Assembly (NCBI RefSeq): GCF_003024805.1 | Contig: NZ_PUEC01000005.1 | Location: 61,385-125,384 of the forward strand | Source: Duncaniella muris | Lineage (GTDB): Bacteria > Bacteroidota > Bacteroidia > Bacteroidales > Muribaculaceae | Length of the DNA stretch: 64,000 nucleotides | Direction of reading: 5' to 3' | Shown here: positions 17,963 through 28,720 of the stretch, piece after piece | How positions within the stretch are numbered: the first letter of the stretch is position 1 | Layout: each line of letters opens with the position of its first letter | Translations under genes and position numbers: made by a program | Notes under the pieces: generated by a model | Told to the model about the DNA's origin: nothing | Database searches by the model: none | Seen by the model: only the letters and a program-made list of their open reading frames with translations

Positions 17963-18910
17963 ATGAAATTGTCTGTAATCACCCCCGTCTATAATAGAGC
18001 CGATTGTGTTCTCCGGTGTCTGGAGAGCGTCGCTTTACAGATTGGCTGTGGAAGAAATATCGAACATGTGGTTGTTGATGACGGCTCAAAAGACAATACC
18101 GCAGAGTTGATCAGGACTTTCGCTGATGGCAAACCACATGTGAAGACCGTGTTTTTTGATCAGAACCGAGGCACAAATGCGGCCCGTAACGCAGCGGTCA
18201 GCCAAGCGACGGGTGATTATTGTGTAATACTTGACAGTGACGATTATTTTACACCAGATGCCTGCGATGTCATACTGAATGCGATAGAATCGTTTCATGA
18301 TGCACGGTATTTTATGTTCACGCGCGATGATCGCACAGAGGAGTTCGACAGCCGCTATGGACAGGGTGCTATTGTTAGATACGGCTATAGCGATGTGCTT
18401 AATGGTGAAGTGGCAGGAGACTACATACATGTCATTCCTCGAAATTTACTTGAAAAATATCCGTTTGACGAGGGACTGAAGATATATGAATCACTTATCA
18501 TCCAGCAGATTTATCGAGAGGTAGGGGAGATGGTATTCATGAACAAGACCATTGTGATAGCAGAGAGAAACCGCTCTGATAGTGTCACCTGGAACACGTT
18601 GCGGACAAATGAAAAGGCTATCTCCAGAAAACTTCAGGCGGCTATGATGGAACTGAAATTATTTGGCGATGACTATCTTGGCATAGGCAATCGGAAATAT
18701 GTCGACAGCCTATATTTTAATATTGTGGACAATGCCGTTTTGATGAACGATTACCGATTGGCAAAAAAATATATTCCGTCACTGGCCGGTTGGCGTAAAT
18801 TCCTGATGCGCGTGATAGTCATAGGCCGTCTGGGGACGATATACGGTAGATGTCTCAATAGATATCTGAATTTTAAATATCGCTCATATGGCATCGAGGT
18901 GAAAAAATGA
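17963..18910 (+). CDS. Glycosyltransferase family 2 protein
   Basis: A 315-residue family 2 glycosyltransferase. It begins LSVITPVYNRADCV, with VVVDDGSKDNT for nucleotide binding and the metal-binding ILDSDDYF motif near residues 90-97. The C-terminal half is basic and helical. It lies within the exopolysaccharide cluster between another GT2 and a GT4. Specificity cannot be told from sequence. Confidence 0.9.
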   Translation: MKLSVITPVYNRADCVLRCLESVALQIGCGRNIEHVVVDDGSKDNTAELIRTFADGKPHVKTVFFDQNRGTNAARNAAVSQATGDYCVILDSDDYFTPDACDVILNAIESFHDARYFMFTRDDRTEEFDSRYGQGAIVRYGYSDVLNGEVAGDYIHVIPRNLLEKYPFDEGLKIYESLIIQQIYREVGEMVFMNKTIVIAERNRSDSVTWNTLRTNEKAISRKLQAAMMELKLFGDDYLGIGNRKYVDSLYFNIVDNAVLMNDYRLAKKYIPSLAGWRKFLMRVIVIGRLGTIYGRCLNRYLNFKYRSYGIEVKK

Positions 18911-18956
18911 CCGTTGAAAAGCGTGAACTGTAAAATATCTATTGACCGTGAAAACT

Positions 18957-20114
18957 ATGGATAAAGAAAAATCAGTGCTTTATAATCTGGCCGCAACTCA
19001 ACCTATGAGTGGCACAATGCGTCATGGCGGCGGCATATATGGTGAGATCGTATTGCGGAAGATTATAGAACTCAGACGGAATGTGACGGTTGCATATGAT
19101 TCGCGGTGTTGGCTCAATCCGGAAATGATAGCCCTTTGTGAAAACAATTCTGTTGAGCTTGTCGATATATCTCAATGCGGTTTTCAGTCTGTGATTGACA
19201 GCCGTCGGATTGATATTTTTTATTCGCCACAGCCTTTGGATGAATTGTATAGGCTGGAAAACTGCGAACTGGTTGTGACCATCCATGATCTTCGCTCTAT
19301 AGAATTGACATTGGACCGAAAAATGTTCTGGCGATATAAGATGCAGCTCTCCATGCAGTTGAAAAATTTGCTTGAGATATTGTCTCCATCATTTATTCGC
19401 CGTCATCGTTATCGTAAAAACGAAAATTTCATACGCAAGCCTAATTTGCGTTTTGCGGTTGTCTCTAATCACTCATTAGGATCTGTAAATCTGTTTTTCC
19501 CTGAATCGGTCGAGAAGGATATTCCGGTGTTCTATTCTCCGTCAACATCGCTTGATTTAGTAGACAGCCGTAAAGAAGCTCCCGATTTTTATCTCCTTGT
19601 AAGTGCCAACCGATGGGAAAAAAATTGTCTTAGAGCCATTATGGCTTTGGATCAGCTTTTTTCAGAAGGGCGCCTGCCTGGAAAGCGTGTGGTCATTACC
19701 GGCGTCAAATCTGCTGATTACTTTAGATATAAAATCAAAAATGCGGGATTCTTTGATTTTAGAGGCTATGTCAGTGATGAGGAGTTGAACCAGCTCTATC
19801 ACGATGCCTACTGTTTCATTTATCCTTCGCTGAATGAAGGATTCGGCTATCCTCCGTTGGAAGCCATGCGCTATGGAGTTCCCGTCCTGGCATCTCCATT
19901 TTCATCAATAAGCGAGGTTTGTGGTGATGCGGTGTTGTATTTCAATCCTTTCAGCCTTGATGAAATCAAAATCCGCATTATCCAGCTTGAAAATAAGGTG
20001 CTTTATGAACGCCAAAGGGCAAAAAGCCTGGAACGATATGATTTTATCACCGCATGTCAGAAAGAGGATCTGGAGAAATTTGTGAGATTCATATATAATG
20101 GCCCTCTTATATAG
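18957..20114 (+). CDS. Glycosyltransferase family 4 (GT-B) protein
   Basis: A 385-residue GT-B glycosyltransferase. The C-terminal half carries SANRWEKN, GYVSDEELNQLY and the donor-binding signature FIYPSLNEGFGYPPLEAM with its E-x7-E glutamates. ATG 18957 is chosen over the TTG at 18942. It is the last gene of the polysaccharide cluster and is followed by a terminator hairpin at 20160-20191. Nucleotide-sugar donor unknown. Confidence 0.88.
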   Translation: MDKEKSVLYNLAATQPMSGTMRHGGGIYGEIVLRKIIELRRNVTVAYDSRCWLNPEMIALCENNSVELVDISQCGFQSVIDSRRIDIFYSPQPLDELYRLENCELVVTIHDLRSIELTLDRKMFWRYKMQLSMQLKNLLEILSPSFIRRHRYRKNENFIRKPNLRFAVVSNHSLGSVNLFFPESVEKDIPVFYSPSTSLDLVDSRKEAPDFYLLVSANRWEKNCLRAIMALDQLFSEGRLPGKRVVITGVKSADYFRYKIKNAGFFDFRGYVSDEELNQLYHDAYCFIYPSLNEGFGYPPLEAMRYGVPVLASPFSSISEVCGDAVLYFNPFSLDEIKIRIIQLENKVLYERQRAKSLERYDFITACQKEDLEKFVRFIYNGPLI

Positions 20115-20159
20115 GTGTTATACATTCAAGCCTGTTTTGTGCTTGTTTAACAGCAATAA

Positions 20160-20191
20160 AAAAGCGTTGGGATCAATTTCCCAACGCTTTT
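20160..20191. terminator. Terminator between the polysaccharide cluster and the SurA-like gene
   Basis: A 13-base perfect inverted repeat (20160-20172, 20179-20191) around a six-base loop. The last codons of the minus-strand gene form one arm. In the minus direction the stem is followed by a clean T run; in the plus direction by a shorter T-rich stretch, so it may serve both convergent units. Confidence 0.85.
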
Positions 20192-22104
20192 AATGCTTTC
20201 TTGTTAAGCTTCACCTTGTATTTCTTTCTCAGAGCCTTGATCCATTCGCTTTCGAGTAGCTGCTGATAGTCTGAGGCTACAGTTCCGCGGACATCATTGG
20301 CTTCTTCGGGAGCGTCGATCACGCGGCCGGCATATCCGAACCAGGCAGTCCATTTGCCGGGTGCTTCCGGCCGTTCGCCATTGAAAGCCACATTATCGAC
20401 GATCGCATTTTCGCCTTTTCCGGTGACCACTTTTTCAATCTTGATGCTTCTGCCGTAGTTGGCGCGCATGACGGATACAAGTGAGTCATTTTCTACCTTA
20501 TTTGCGGCAAGATATTTCTGCGCTTCGCCGGCGATGGAGTCATTTGTCGTAAAGATGACATAACCTTTGTAGTGAGGTTTGTCCCAGGTATATTTCGCAC
20601 GGTTGGCTGAGAAAAATTTCTGAAGACCTTCGGTGTCGGAAGCTGAGCGCTCCCATACATTACGGTTGCTGATTTCAAACAGCAATATGCCATCGCGATA
20701 CTCATTTGTGAGATTGCGGTATTCACTGTTGTTTTCCGCAAGGTTCTTTCGTGTTTCCTCTACAACTGTCTCGTTGATCTTGTTTTCAAGACCTGAGTTT
20801 AACACTGTGAATGCGTCATTTGCTCCTTCCAGTACGTTTGAGGGGATATAGTTTATGACATCTCCAATGCTTATGACGCGTTTTCCAACAGTGGCGATCA
20901 ATGAGTTGTCAGCCTGAAGTGATCTCAGTTGCTCGGCAGGTGAGTCGCCAGTCATTCTGGATCTTGCCTGCATGAGGCCTGTAGAGTCAATCTTGACTCC
21001 AAGTTCGGCTTTCAGCTGCGTCAGCCGTTCGGTTTCAGGCATCACTGAGCGCATGTCACGGCTGATTGCTGCCTTTATGCGTTCTGATTCTTCGGCCAGA
21101 GAGCCGATGCCGCGATGGGCTAAAGTCTGCACGATGTGATAGCCATATGCGGTTTTGAATGGAGCGGATATGCCTCCGTCTTTAAGACCGAACGCTGCGT
21201 CTTCAAACTCTTTTACCATTTCGCCGGGACCAAACCATCCGAGTCGGCCGCCATTGGCTGCCGATCCGGGGTCTTCGCTCTCAGCACGAGCGATCGCATC
21301 AAAATCACCTCCGCTGGCCAGCAGATTGTAAATCGAATCAATCTGTGCTTTTTTTGCAGCTCCTTCTTCCTCCGAGAGGCCATTGGTCAGTTTAAGGATA
21401 TGGCGTGCCTCGACTTTTCCCGGATTGGGGCGTTCATCTTCAACGCGGATGATATGGAATCCGAAAGGAGCATCTTCTATCACAGGCGATATTTCACCTA
21501 CCGGAGTTTCCCAGGCGGTTTTTTCAAATGGATAAGGATAGCTGTTGACATTGATGTAGCCCATTGATCCATTGTTTACACGGGCAGAGCGATCTGATGA
21601 ATATCTGACAGCCATTTCTCCGAAATCAGCCGAACCGTTTACGATCGCTGTGCGGATGCTGTCGAGTTTCATCCTGTTTGCCTCTTTTTCATCGTAAGTC
21701 GAGCCAAGGGGGAGCATGATGTGGCTGACTTTACGAGATGTGGCCATACGGGCATAAGCTTCTTCGATAAGACGTTTTTCAACAATAGAGTCACGAAGAT
21801 ACGGACGCGACAACTCCGCGCAATAACCGTTGAATTCTTTGGTGAAAGCATCGGTCTGATGCAGGCCCGCGGCTTCTGCATCGGCAACCTTAAGCTTGTA
21901 GACGATAAACATTTCAATGTATTCGTCAATGCTCTGAGGGGCCAGTTGCTGGAGATTATTCTTATGGTACAGATATTCGAATTCGCTTTGCCGGACATCT
22001 TTCCCGTTAATCGTCATGAGCACGGGATCTGCGTTTTTGCTCGCTGAGGCCGACAGTATCGCAGCACAAGCCAGAGCTGAAATTATGAATGGCTTTTTTT
22101 TCAT
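20173..22104 (-). CDS. SurA/PpiD-like periplasmic peptidyl-prolyl isomerase with two parvulin domains
   Basis: A 643-residue protein with an N-terminal signal peptide (cleavage near ASASA, about 22) and two consecutive rotamase domains: one at about 125-230 (KVSHIMLPL ... PFGFHIIRVED) and one at about 235-340 (VEARHILKL ... AYGYHIVQTL). The remaining 300 residues are helical and chaperone-like. It probably assists folding of outer-membrane proteins in the periplasm. Single gene between two terminators; no consensus promoter was found upstream. Confidence 0.9.
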   Translation of the reverse strand: MKKKPFIISALACAAILSASASKNADPVLMTINGKDVRQSEFEYLYHKNNLQQLAPQSIDEYIEMFIVYKLKVADAEAAGLHQTDAFTKEFNGYCAELSRPYLRDSIVEKRLIEEAYARMATSRKVSHIMLPLGSTYDEKEANRMKLDSIRTAIVNGSADFGEMAVRYSSDRSARVNNGSMGYINVNSYPYPFEKTAWETPVGEISPVIEDAPFGFHIIRVEDERPNPGKVEARHILKLTNGLSEEEGAAKKAQIDSIYNLLASGGDFDAIARAESEDPGSAANGGRLGWFGPGEMVKEFEDAAFGLKDGGISAPFKTAYGYHIVQTLAHRGIGSLAEESERIKAAISRDMRSVMPETERLTQLKAELGVKIDSTGLMQARSRMTGDSPAEQLRSLQADNSLIATVGKRVISIGDVINYIPSNVLEGANDAFTVLNSGLENKINETVVEETRKNLAENNSEYRNLTNEYRDGILLFEISNRNVWERSASDTEGLQKFFSANRAKYTWDKPHYKGYVIFTTNDSIAGEAQKYLAANKVENDSLVSVMRANYGRSIKIEKVVTGKGENAIVDNVAFNGERPEAPGKWTAWFGYAGRVIDAPEEANDVRGTVASDYQQLLESEWIKALRKKYKVKLNKKALKALGN

Positions 22105-22214
22105 TGCGTTTGATTATAGGTCAGATACTATGTAGTATGCACCGGTTATATTGTATAGTACTTTTAAGTAACGGATATCAGGCGTGATTATTGCATATCC
22201 GGAGGTTGGCCTGG

Positions 22215-22260
22215 CCTAAAAAAACTCCGGCAAAAGGATCTATAAACCTAATGCCGGAGT
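22215..22260 (-). terminator. Intrinsic terminator of guaB
   Basis: On the minus strand a 9-base-pair stem (22252-22260 with 22224-22232) is followed by a run of seven T. It lies 26 bases past the guaB stop. Confidence 0.85.
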
Positions 22261-22285
22261 GCTGTTTTTGCAAGGATGATGTCGT

Positions 22286-23797
<1,512 letters not shown>

Positions 23798-23838
23798 TCA
23801 AAATTTTCCATTCAACTGATAATGTCCGGCCAAAAATA

Positions 23839-23869
23839 TTTGTGCTTTCACCAATATTATTTACTTTTG
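23839..23869 (+). promoter_or_regulatory. Promoter of the proC-proB-proA operon
   Basis: TTTG (23839-23842), exactly 19 bases, then TACTTTTG (23862-23869): one of the best consensus promoters in the window. It implies a leader of about 110 bases before proC and shows that the longer open frame from 23822 is not the gene start. Confidence 0.8.
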
Positions 23870-23876
23870 CATTATG

Positions 23877-23989
23877 GATGTGCCGGTCAGTGGCATGTCT
23901 TGATTGTCGAGATACGACCTCGTCGGATCTGCTCCAGAGTCCTTAACGTTAAAGGTTGTTTTTTACAACTTCTAAAAATACATTTCAAT
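23877..23989 (+). promoter_or_regulatory. proC leader with small hairpins
   Basis: The leader holds a CGAG/CTCG hairpin, a near-palindrome around 23941-23954, and a hairpin at 23953-23971 (GTTGT, five T, ACAAC) about 18 bases upstream of the start codon. No known riboswitch was recognised. A nine-codon frame (MDVPVSGMS) has a single proline, so it does not look like a proline attenuator. Confidence 0.35.
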
Positions 23990-24769
23990 ATGAAAATCGC
24001 TGTAATAGGTGCCGGTGCAATGGGTGGAGCTGTAGCTTCTGGACTATGTGCCGCCGGATGTGATTATAAAATTACGGTGTCAAACCCTTCGGCCGGTCAT
24101 CTGAAACCGTTAAAGGAAATGGGCATTGCGGTTACGTCAGACAACACAGTGGCTGTGCGCGATGCGGATATTGTGATCCTTGCGGTAAAGCCGTGGATAA
24201 TTGAGTCGGTCATCGCAGAAATCAGACCTGTTCTTGATTATAGCCGTCAGACTGTAGCGGCAATTGTGGCAGGTGTGCCAGGGCGGCAATTGTGTGAATG
24301 GTTTTTGAAAGATTCCGAATTGCCTCAACTTATGATTGTCATGCCGAATACTGCAATGGAAGTTGGATCGTCAATGACCTTTATAGTTCCGGTTAATGCC
24401 GGTGAAGCATCGGTAAGCGCAGTGGAAGGCATATTCAATAGTCTTGGCACTTCAATGGTGATTGACGAGGCTCATCTGCCTGCGGCGACAGCTTTGGCTT
24501 CATGCGGCATCGCTTATGCCATGCGCTATGTCAGAGCGTCTGTTGAAGGCGGGGTAGAACTCGGTTTTAAAGCTTCACAGGCGCAGCAGATTGTCCTTGA
24601 GACACTCAAGGGGGCGGTGGCCTTGCTCCAGCGCCCCGGTTCACATCCGGAGAGTGAGATTGACAAAGTCACCACTCCCGGTGGACTGACAATCCGCGGA
24701 CTGAATGAAATGGAACATGCCGGATTCACATCTTCTGTGGTCAGAGGGCTGAAAGCCTGCGTGAAGTGA
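23990..24769 (+). CDS. proC: Pyrroline-5-carboxylate reductase
   Basis: A 259-residue NAD(P)H-dependent reductase, the last step of proline synthesis. The Rossmann motif IGAGAMGGAVASG is at residues 5-17, and the C-terminal signature segment VTTPGGLTIRGLNEME is intact. Start ATG 23990 gives the normal N-terminus. First gene of proC-proB-proA; 22 bases separate it from proB. Confidence 0.95.
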   Translation: MKIAVIGAGAMGGAVASGLCAAGCDYKITVSNPSAGHLKPLKEMGIAVTSDNTVAVRDADIVILAVKPWIIESVIAEIRPVLDYSRQTVAAIVAGVPGRQLCEWFLKDSELPQLMIVMPNTAMEVGSSMTFIVPVNAGEASVSAVEGIFNSLGTSMVIDEAHLPAATALASCGIAYAMRYVRASVEGGVELGFKASQAQQIVLETLKGAVALLQRPGSHPESEIDKVTTPGGLTIRGLNEMEHAGFTSSVVRGLKACVK

Positions 24770-24791
24770 AAAAAGAAAAGCATCAGATTCA

Positions 24792-25883
24792 ATGAATAAC
24801 GATATTGCAGATTCGCGCCGGATTGTGGTCAAGGTTGGAAGCAACGTGCTGACCCGCTCAGACGGCAAACCGAATGTCACAAACCTCTCGTCGCTCGTTG
24901 ACCAGATCGCGGCCTTGCGTGGTCTCGGCCATGAGGTCATACTCGTTTCGAGTGGAGCAGTGGCCTGTGGCCGCGGGGTTCTGAAACCGCAGCGACAACT
25001 CGATGCTGTGGCCCAGCGTCAGCTTTATTCCTCGATAGGGCAGATACGTTTGATAAATCTTTACAACAGCCTTTTTTCGGAATATGGCTATGTGGTGGGG
25101 CAGGTGCTCACGCAAAAGGAAAATTTCGGCTCGCGTGAGTCATATCTCAACCAGCGCGCATGTATGCAGACAATGTTGGAAAACGGAGTCATACCGATTG
25201 TCAATGAAAATGACACGGCTTCTCTGACAGAACTGATGTTTACAGACAATGACGAACTTTCGGGGCTGATTGCGGCGATGATGGGTGCTGACGTGTTGAT
25301 AATTTTATCTAATGTTGATGGCATCTATGACGGCTCACCTTCAGATCCTGCATCCAGACTAATTGAAAAGGTTGCTGCCGGAACAGATCTAAGTTCCTGT
25401 GTCGTATCCTCTAAAAGTGGTTTTGGCCGTGGCGGCATGGGGACAAAGTGTGGCATAGCCCGTAAACTTTCCGAAGAGGGTGTCACGGTTTATATAGCAC
25501 GTGGAGACAGAGCGGATGTGCTTGTGGATCTGATCTGCCGTCCGCAGACTGTTCCCCACACCGAGTTTGAAGCTTGCCCGCAGACCGTCAGCAATATCAA
25601 GCGCTGGATAGCCCATAGCGGAAGTTTTGCCAAAGGTGTTATCCGGGTTGATGACAAGGCTGCCTCAATTCTTCGGAGCGACAAGGCTGTCAGCCTGCTT
25701 CCTGTCGGAGCTGTGTCGGCTGACGGTGACTGGGAGGAGGGCGACATTGTGACCTTGCTGACTGAAGCCGGTGAAACAATAGGCTATGGACGTGCCGCCG
25801 TTTCAGGTGCCGATGCAAAGAAAATGGCAGGCCGCCGTGGTGGCAGACCGCTTGTGCATTATGACTATCTTTTTATTGAATGA
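24792..25883 (+). CDS. proB: Glutamate 5-kinase
   Basis: A 363-residue amino-acid kinase, phosphorylating glutamate at the start of proline synthesis. The N-terminal VVKVGSNVLT and LVSSGAVACG, and the NENDT and SGFGRGGMGTK motifs, identify it. Residues about 278-355 form a C-terminal PUA domain, as in E. coli ProB, where the enzyme is feedback-inhibited by proline. It lies between proC and proA. Confidence 0.95.
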   Translation: MNNDIADSRRIVVKVGSNVLTRSDGKPNVTNLSSLVDQIAALRGLGHEVILVSSGAVACGRGVLKPQRQLDAVAQRQLYSSIGQIRLINLYNSLFSEYGYVVGQVLTQKENFGSRESYLNQRACMQTMLENGVIPIVNENDTASLTELMFTDNDELSGLIAAMMGADVLIILSNVDGIYDGSPSDPASRLIEKVAAGTDLSSCVVSSKSGFGRGGMGTKCGIARKLSEEGVTVYIARGDRADVLVDLICRPQTVPHTEFEACPQTVSNIKRWIAHSGSFAKGVIRVDDKAASILRSDKAVSLLPVGAVSADGDWEEGDIVTLLTEAGETIGYGRAAVSGADAKKMAGRRGGRPLVHYDYLFIE

Positions 25884-25931
25884 GCGGACTGATATCCGGA
25901 TTCCGTCTCATAGTTTACATAATAGGTGCTT

Positions 25932-27185
25932 ATGACAGAAGATTATAATGAAATATTCCGCCGGGTGAAAGATGCATCGCGGACAATTCCGTCACTGACT
26001 GACTGGGAACGGTCTGAAATCCTATGCAAGATTGCAGGTGAGATCGAAGAGTGTCAGGAACTGCTTCTTGCCGCCAATCAGAAAGACCTTGACCGTATGG
26101 ACAGAACAAATCCTCTCTATGACCGCCTGCAGCTTAGTCCTGAAAGACTCGGTTCCATAGCGTCAGATATGCGGAATGTTGCGTCACTCTCATCTCCGCT
26201 TGGCGAGGAAATCGAGAGACGTACCCTACCGAACGGGTTGCTGATACGGCGTGTGCGTGTGCCGTTCGGAGTGATAGGCGTGATCTATGAAGCCAGGCCA
26301 AATGTCACATTTGACGTGTTCTCTCTGTGTTTTAAAAGTGGGAATGCCTGTGTGCTTAAAGGGGGGCGTGATGCAGAAAATTCAAATGAAGCAATAGTCT
26401 CACTGATCCGTCGGGTGCTTTCTGGCAATAACATTTCCCCCGATATAATCTCGCTTCTTCCTTCTACTCATGATGCTACCGGCGTGTTGCTGAATGCTGT
26501 CGGCTATGTGGATGTCTGTATTCCACGCGGAGGCCGCCGGCTTATAGATTTTGTCCGTGACAACGCGCGTGTGCCTGTGATTGAGACCGGAGCAGGGGTG
26601 GTCAGTGCGTATTTTGATAAATCCGGTGACCTGAAAATGGGATGTGATATAATAGCCAACGCCAAGACGCGCCGTGTGAGCGTGTGCAATGCGCTTGACA
26701 CTTTGATTATCCACCGAGACCGTCTTTCAGATCTTCCGGTTTTGTGTGAGCGCCTTGCATTGAAGAATGTGCATATATATGCCGATGCCGAATCAATGTC
26801 TGTTTTGCGCGGATCCTATCCCGAATCCTTGCTGTCTCCGGCCGGCTGTGATACTTATGCGACCGAGTGGATGGATTATAAAATGGGTGTGAAAACTGTT
26901 GCTGATCTCAATGAGGCGATCAGGCATATTGCCGTCTATGGGTCCGGGCATAGTGAATGTATAATAACGGATGACGGCTCTGTGGCCGACAGATTTCAGC
27001 AGGAGGTCGATGCAGCATGTGTCTACGTCAATGCCCCGACCAGTTTTACTGACGGCGCGCAGTTCGGGCTTGGGGCTGAAATCGGCATCAGTACCCAGAA
27101 ACTCGGACCGCGCGGACCTATGGGATTGCGGGAAATCACAACTTATCGTTATATGATCAACGGTAACGGTCAAGTGCGCCCCTGA
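25932..27185 (+). CDS. proA: Glutamate-5-semialdehyde dehydrogenase (gamma-glutamyl phosphate reductase)
   Basis: A 417-residue aldehyde-dehydrogenase-fold enzyme reducing gamma-glutamyl phosphate to glutamate semialdehyde. VPFGVIGVIYEARPNVT and the catalytic-cysteine region AKTRRVSVCNALDT are present. ATG 25932 is preferred to the GTG at 25926. It is 48 bases after proB and completes the proline pathway in one operon. Confidence 0.95.
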   Translation: MTEDYNEIFRRVKDASRTIPSLTDWERSEILCKIAGEIEECQELLLAANQKDLDRMDRTNPLYDRLQLSPERLGSIASDMRNVASLSSPLGEEIERRTLPNGLLIRRVRVPFGVIGVIYEARPNVTFDVFSLCFKSGNACVLKGGRDAENSNEAIVSLIRRVLSGNNISPDIISLLPSTHDATGVLLNAVGYVDVCIPRGGRRLIDFVRDNARVPVIETGAGVVSAYFDKSGDLKMGCDIIANAKTRRVSVCNALDTLIIHRDRLSDLPVLCERLALKNVHIYADAESMSVLRGSYPESLLSPAGCDTYATEWMDYKMGVKTVADLNEAIRHIAVYGSGHSECIITDDGSVADRFQQEVDAACVYVNAPTSFTDGAQFGLGAEIGISTQKLGPRGPMGLREITTYRYMINGNGQVRP

Positions 27186-27253
27186 GGGAGTAAAGAGGGC
27201 GTTGAAATGTGCAATTCCCTAAAATGCGGTTATTTCCGGCAGATCTGAAATAA

Positions 27254-27295
27254 ACAGACGGCTGCGTTCCCAAATCGGAATACGCAGCCGTCTGT
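27254..27295. terminator. Hairpin between convergent proA and glmM
   Basis: A perfect 14-base inverted repeat (27254-27267, 27282-27295). No clean T run follows on either strand, so termination efficiency is uncertain, but its place between convergent genes fits a bidirectional terminator. Confidence 0.65.
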
Positions 27296-27326
27296 ACTAT
27301 CAGTTATTTATCGAAATTTTGCTTTG

Positions 27327-28712
27327 TCAGATCATTGAAGCGATTACATCTTTGATCTTCTGTGCAAGAGCGTCTGCCTCAGCCATTGTGGCAGCTTCAC
27401 TATAGATGCGGATGATAGGTTCGGTATTGGACTTGCGAAGGTGAACCCACGAATCCTCAAAGTCGATCTTCACGCCGTCAATATCAGTGATCTGCTCGCC
27501 TGCGAATTTTTCCTTGACAGCTGCAAGGATTGCATCGACGTTGATTTCCGGCGTGAGTTCCATTTTGTTTTTGGCGATCTCATAAGCCGGGTAAGTCTTC
27601 TTAAGTTCGCTCACCTTCTTGCCGCTTTTGGCAAGGAGGGTAAGGAAGAGGGCTACGCCTACCAATGCGTCACGGCCATAGTGTGCTGCGGGATAGATGA
27701 CACCGCCGTTGCCTTCGCCGCCGATGACAGCGCCTGTCTCTTTCATCTTTGTAGTTACATTGACCTCTCCGACTGCCGCTGCGGAATATTCACATCCGTG
27801 ACGGTGTGTGACATCGCGTAATGCTCTTGAAGAACTGAGATTGGAGACTGTTGAACCCGGCGTGTGGGCGAGCACATAGTCAGCTATCGAGACAAGAGTG
27901 TATTCTTCGACAAACATTTCTCCGTTCTCCATGACAATTGCAAGACGGTCCACGTCAGGATCGACAACGAAACCTACGTCAGCCACACCTTTGGCCATCA
28001 GTCCTGAGATCTCAGTCAGATTCTGAGGTATGGGTTCCGGTGTGTGGGCAAATTTGCCGTTGGGCTCACAGTTGAGTTCAACAATGTTTTTCACTCCGAG
28101 TGCGCGGAGTAGCTGGGGAATAACCACACCACCTACGGAGTTGACAGCGTCAACAGCCACTGTAAAGTTAGCTTTGCGGATAGCCTCCACATCAACAAGA
28201 TCAAGTGCAAGCACCTGCTCTATATGGCGAAGATTATATGTATTGTTGGTGTATTCATGGCCGAGGTCATCGACTTCCGCGAAAGTATAGGCTTCCTCTT
28301 CAGCTATGCGGAGCACCTCTTTGCCTTGCGCGTCATTCAGAAATTCTCCGTTTTCATTGAGAAGTTTCAGCGCGTTCCACTGTTTGGGATTGTGGCTTGC
28401 GGTAAGAATTATTCCGCCGCAGGCTTTTTCTGCGACAACCGCGATTTCAGTTGTCGGGGTGGAGGCCGGACCGATGTTGATCACATCGAAACCCATTGCG
28501 GTCAGAGTGCCGACAACTATGTCATTGACCATTTTGCCACTGAGGCGGGCGTCGCGGCCGACTACGATAGTGCGGTTTGTGCGGCTTGTGTTTGCTGCGA
28601 TGAATGTTGCGTAAGCGGCGGTGAATTTTACAATGTCAAGTGGAGAGAGGCCGGTGCCGGGAGCTCCTCCGATTGTACCGCGGATTCCTGAAATGCTCTT
28701 GATGAGTGACAT
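27327..28712 (-). CDS. glmM: Phosphoglucosamine mutase (phosphohexomutase family)
   Basis: A 461-residue alpha-D-phosphohexomutase. It opens SISGIRGTIGG, has the phosphoserine loop TASHNPKQWNALK (Ser near residue 102), the metal-binding DPDVDRLA and the sugar-binding GGEGNGGVI segment. Bacteroidetes members with this sequence are assigned as GlmM, converting glucosamine 6-phosphate to glucosamine 1-phosphate for UDP-GlcNAc; phosphomannomutase activity cannot be excluded. It follows the DUF4827 gene by 8 bases. Confidence 0.9.
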   Translation of the reverse strand: MSLIKSISGIRGTIGGAPGTGLSPLDIVKFTAAYATFIAANTSRTNRTIVVGRDARLSGKMVNDIVVGTLTAMGFDVINIGPASTPTTEIAVVAEKACGGIILTASHNPKQWNALKLLNENGEFLNDAQGKEVLRIAEEEAYTFAEVDDLGHEYTNNTYNLRHIEQVLALDLVDVEAIRKANFTVAVDAVNSVGGVVIPQLLRALGVKNIVELNCEPNGKFAHTPEPIPQNLTEISGLMAKGVADVGFVVDPDVDRLAIVMENGEMFVEEYTLVSIADYVLAHTPGSTVSNLSSSRALRDVTHRHGCEYSAAAVGEVNVTTKMKETGAVIGGEGNGGVIYPAAHYGRDALVGVALFLTLLAKSGKKVSELKKTYPAYEIAKNKMELTPEINVDAILAAVKEKFAGEQITDIDGVKIDFEDSWVHLRKSNTEPIIRIYSEAATMAEADALAQKIKDVIASMI

Positions 28713-28720
28713 GAGTGCTA

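Noticed and set aside
23822..23989. N-terminal extension of proC
   Set aside because: A strong promoter lies within it, and the Rossmann motif of ProC begins directly after the ATG at 23990.
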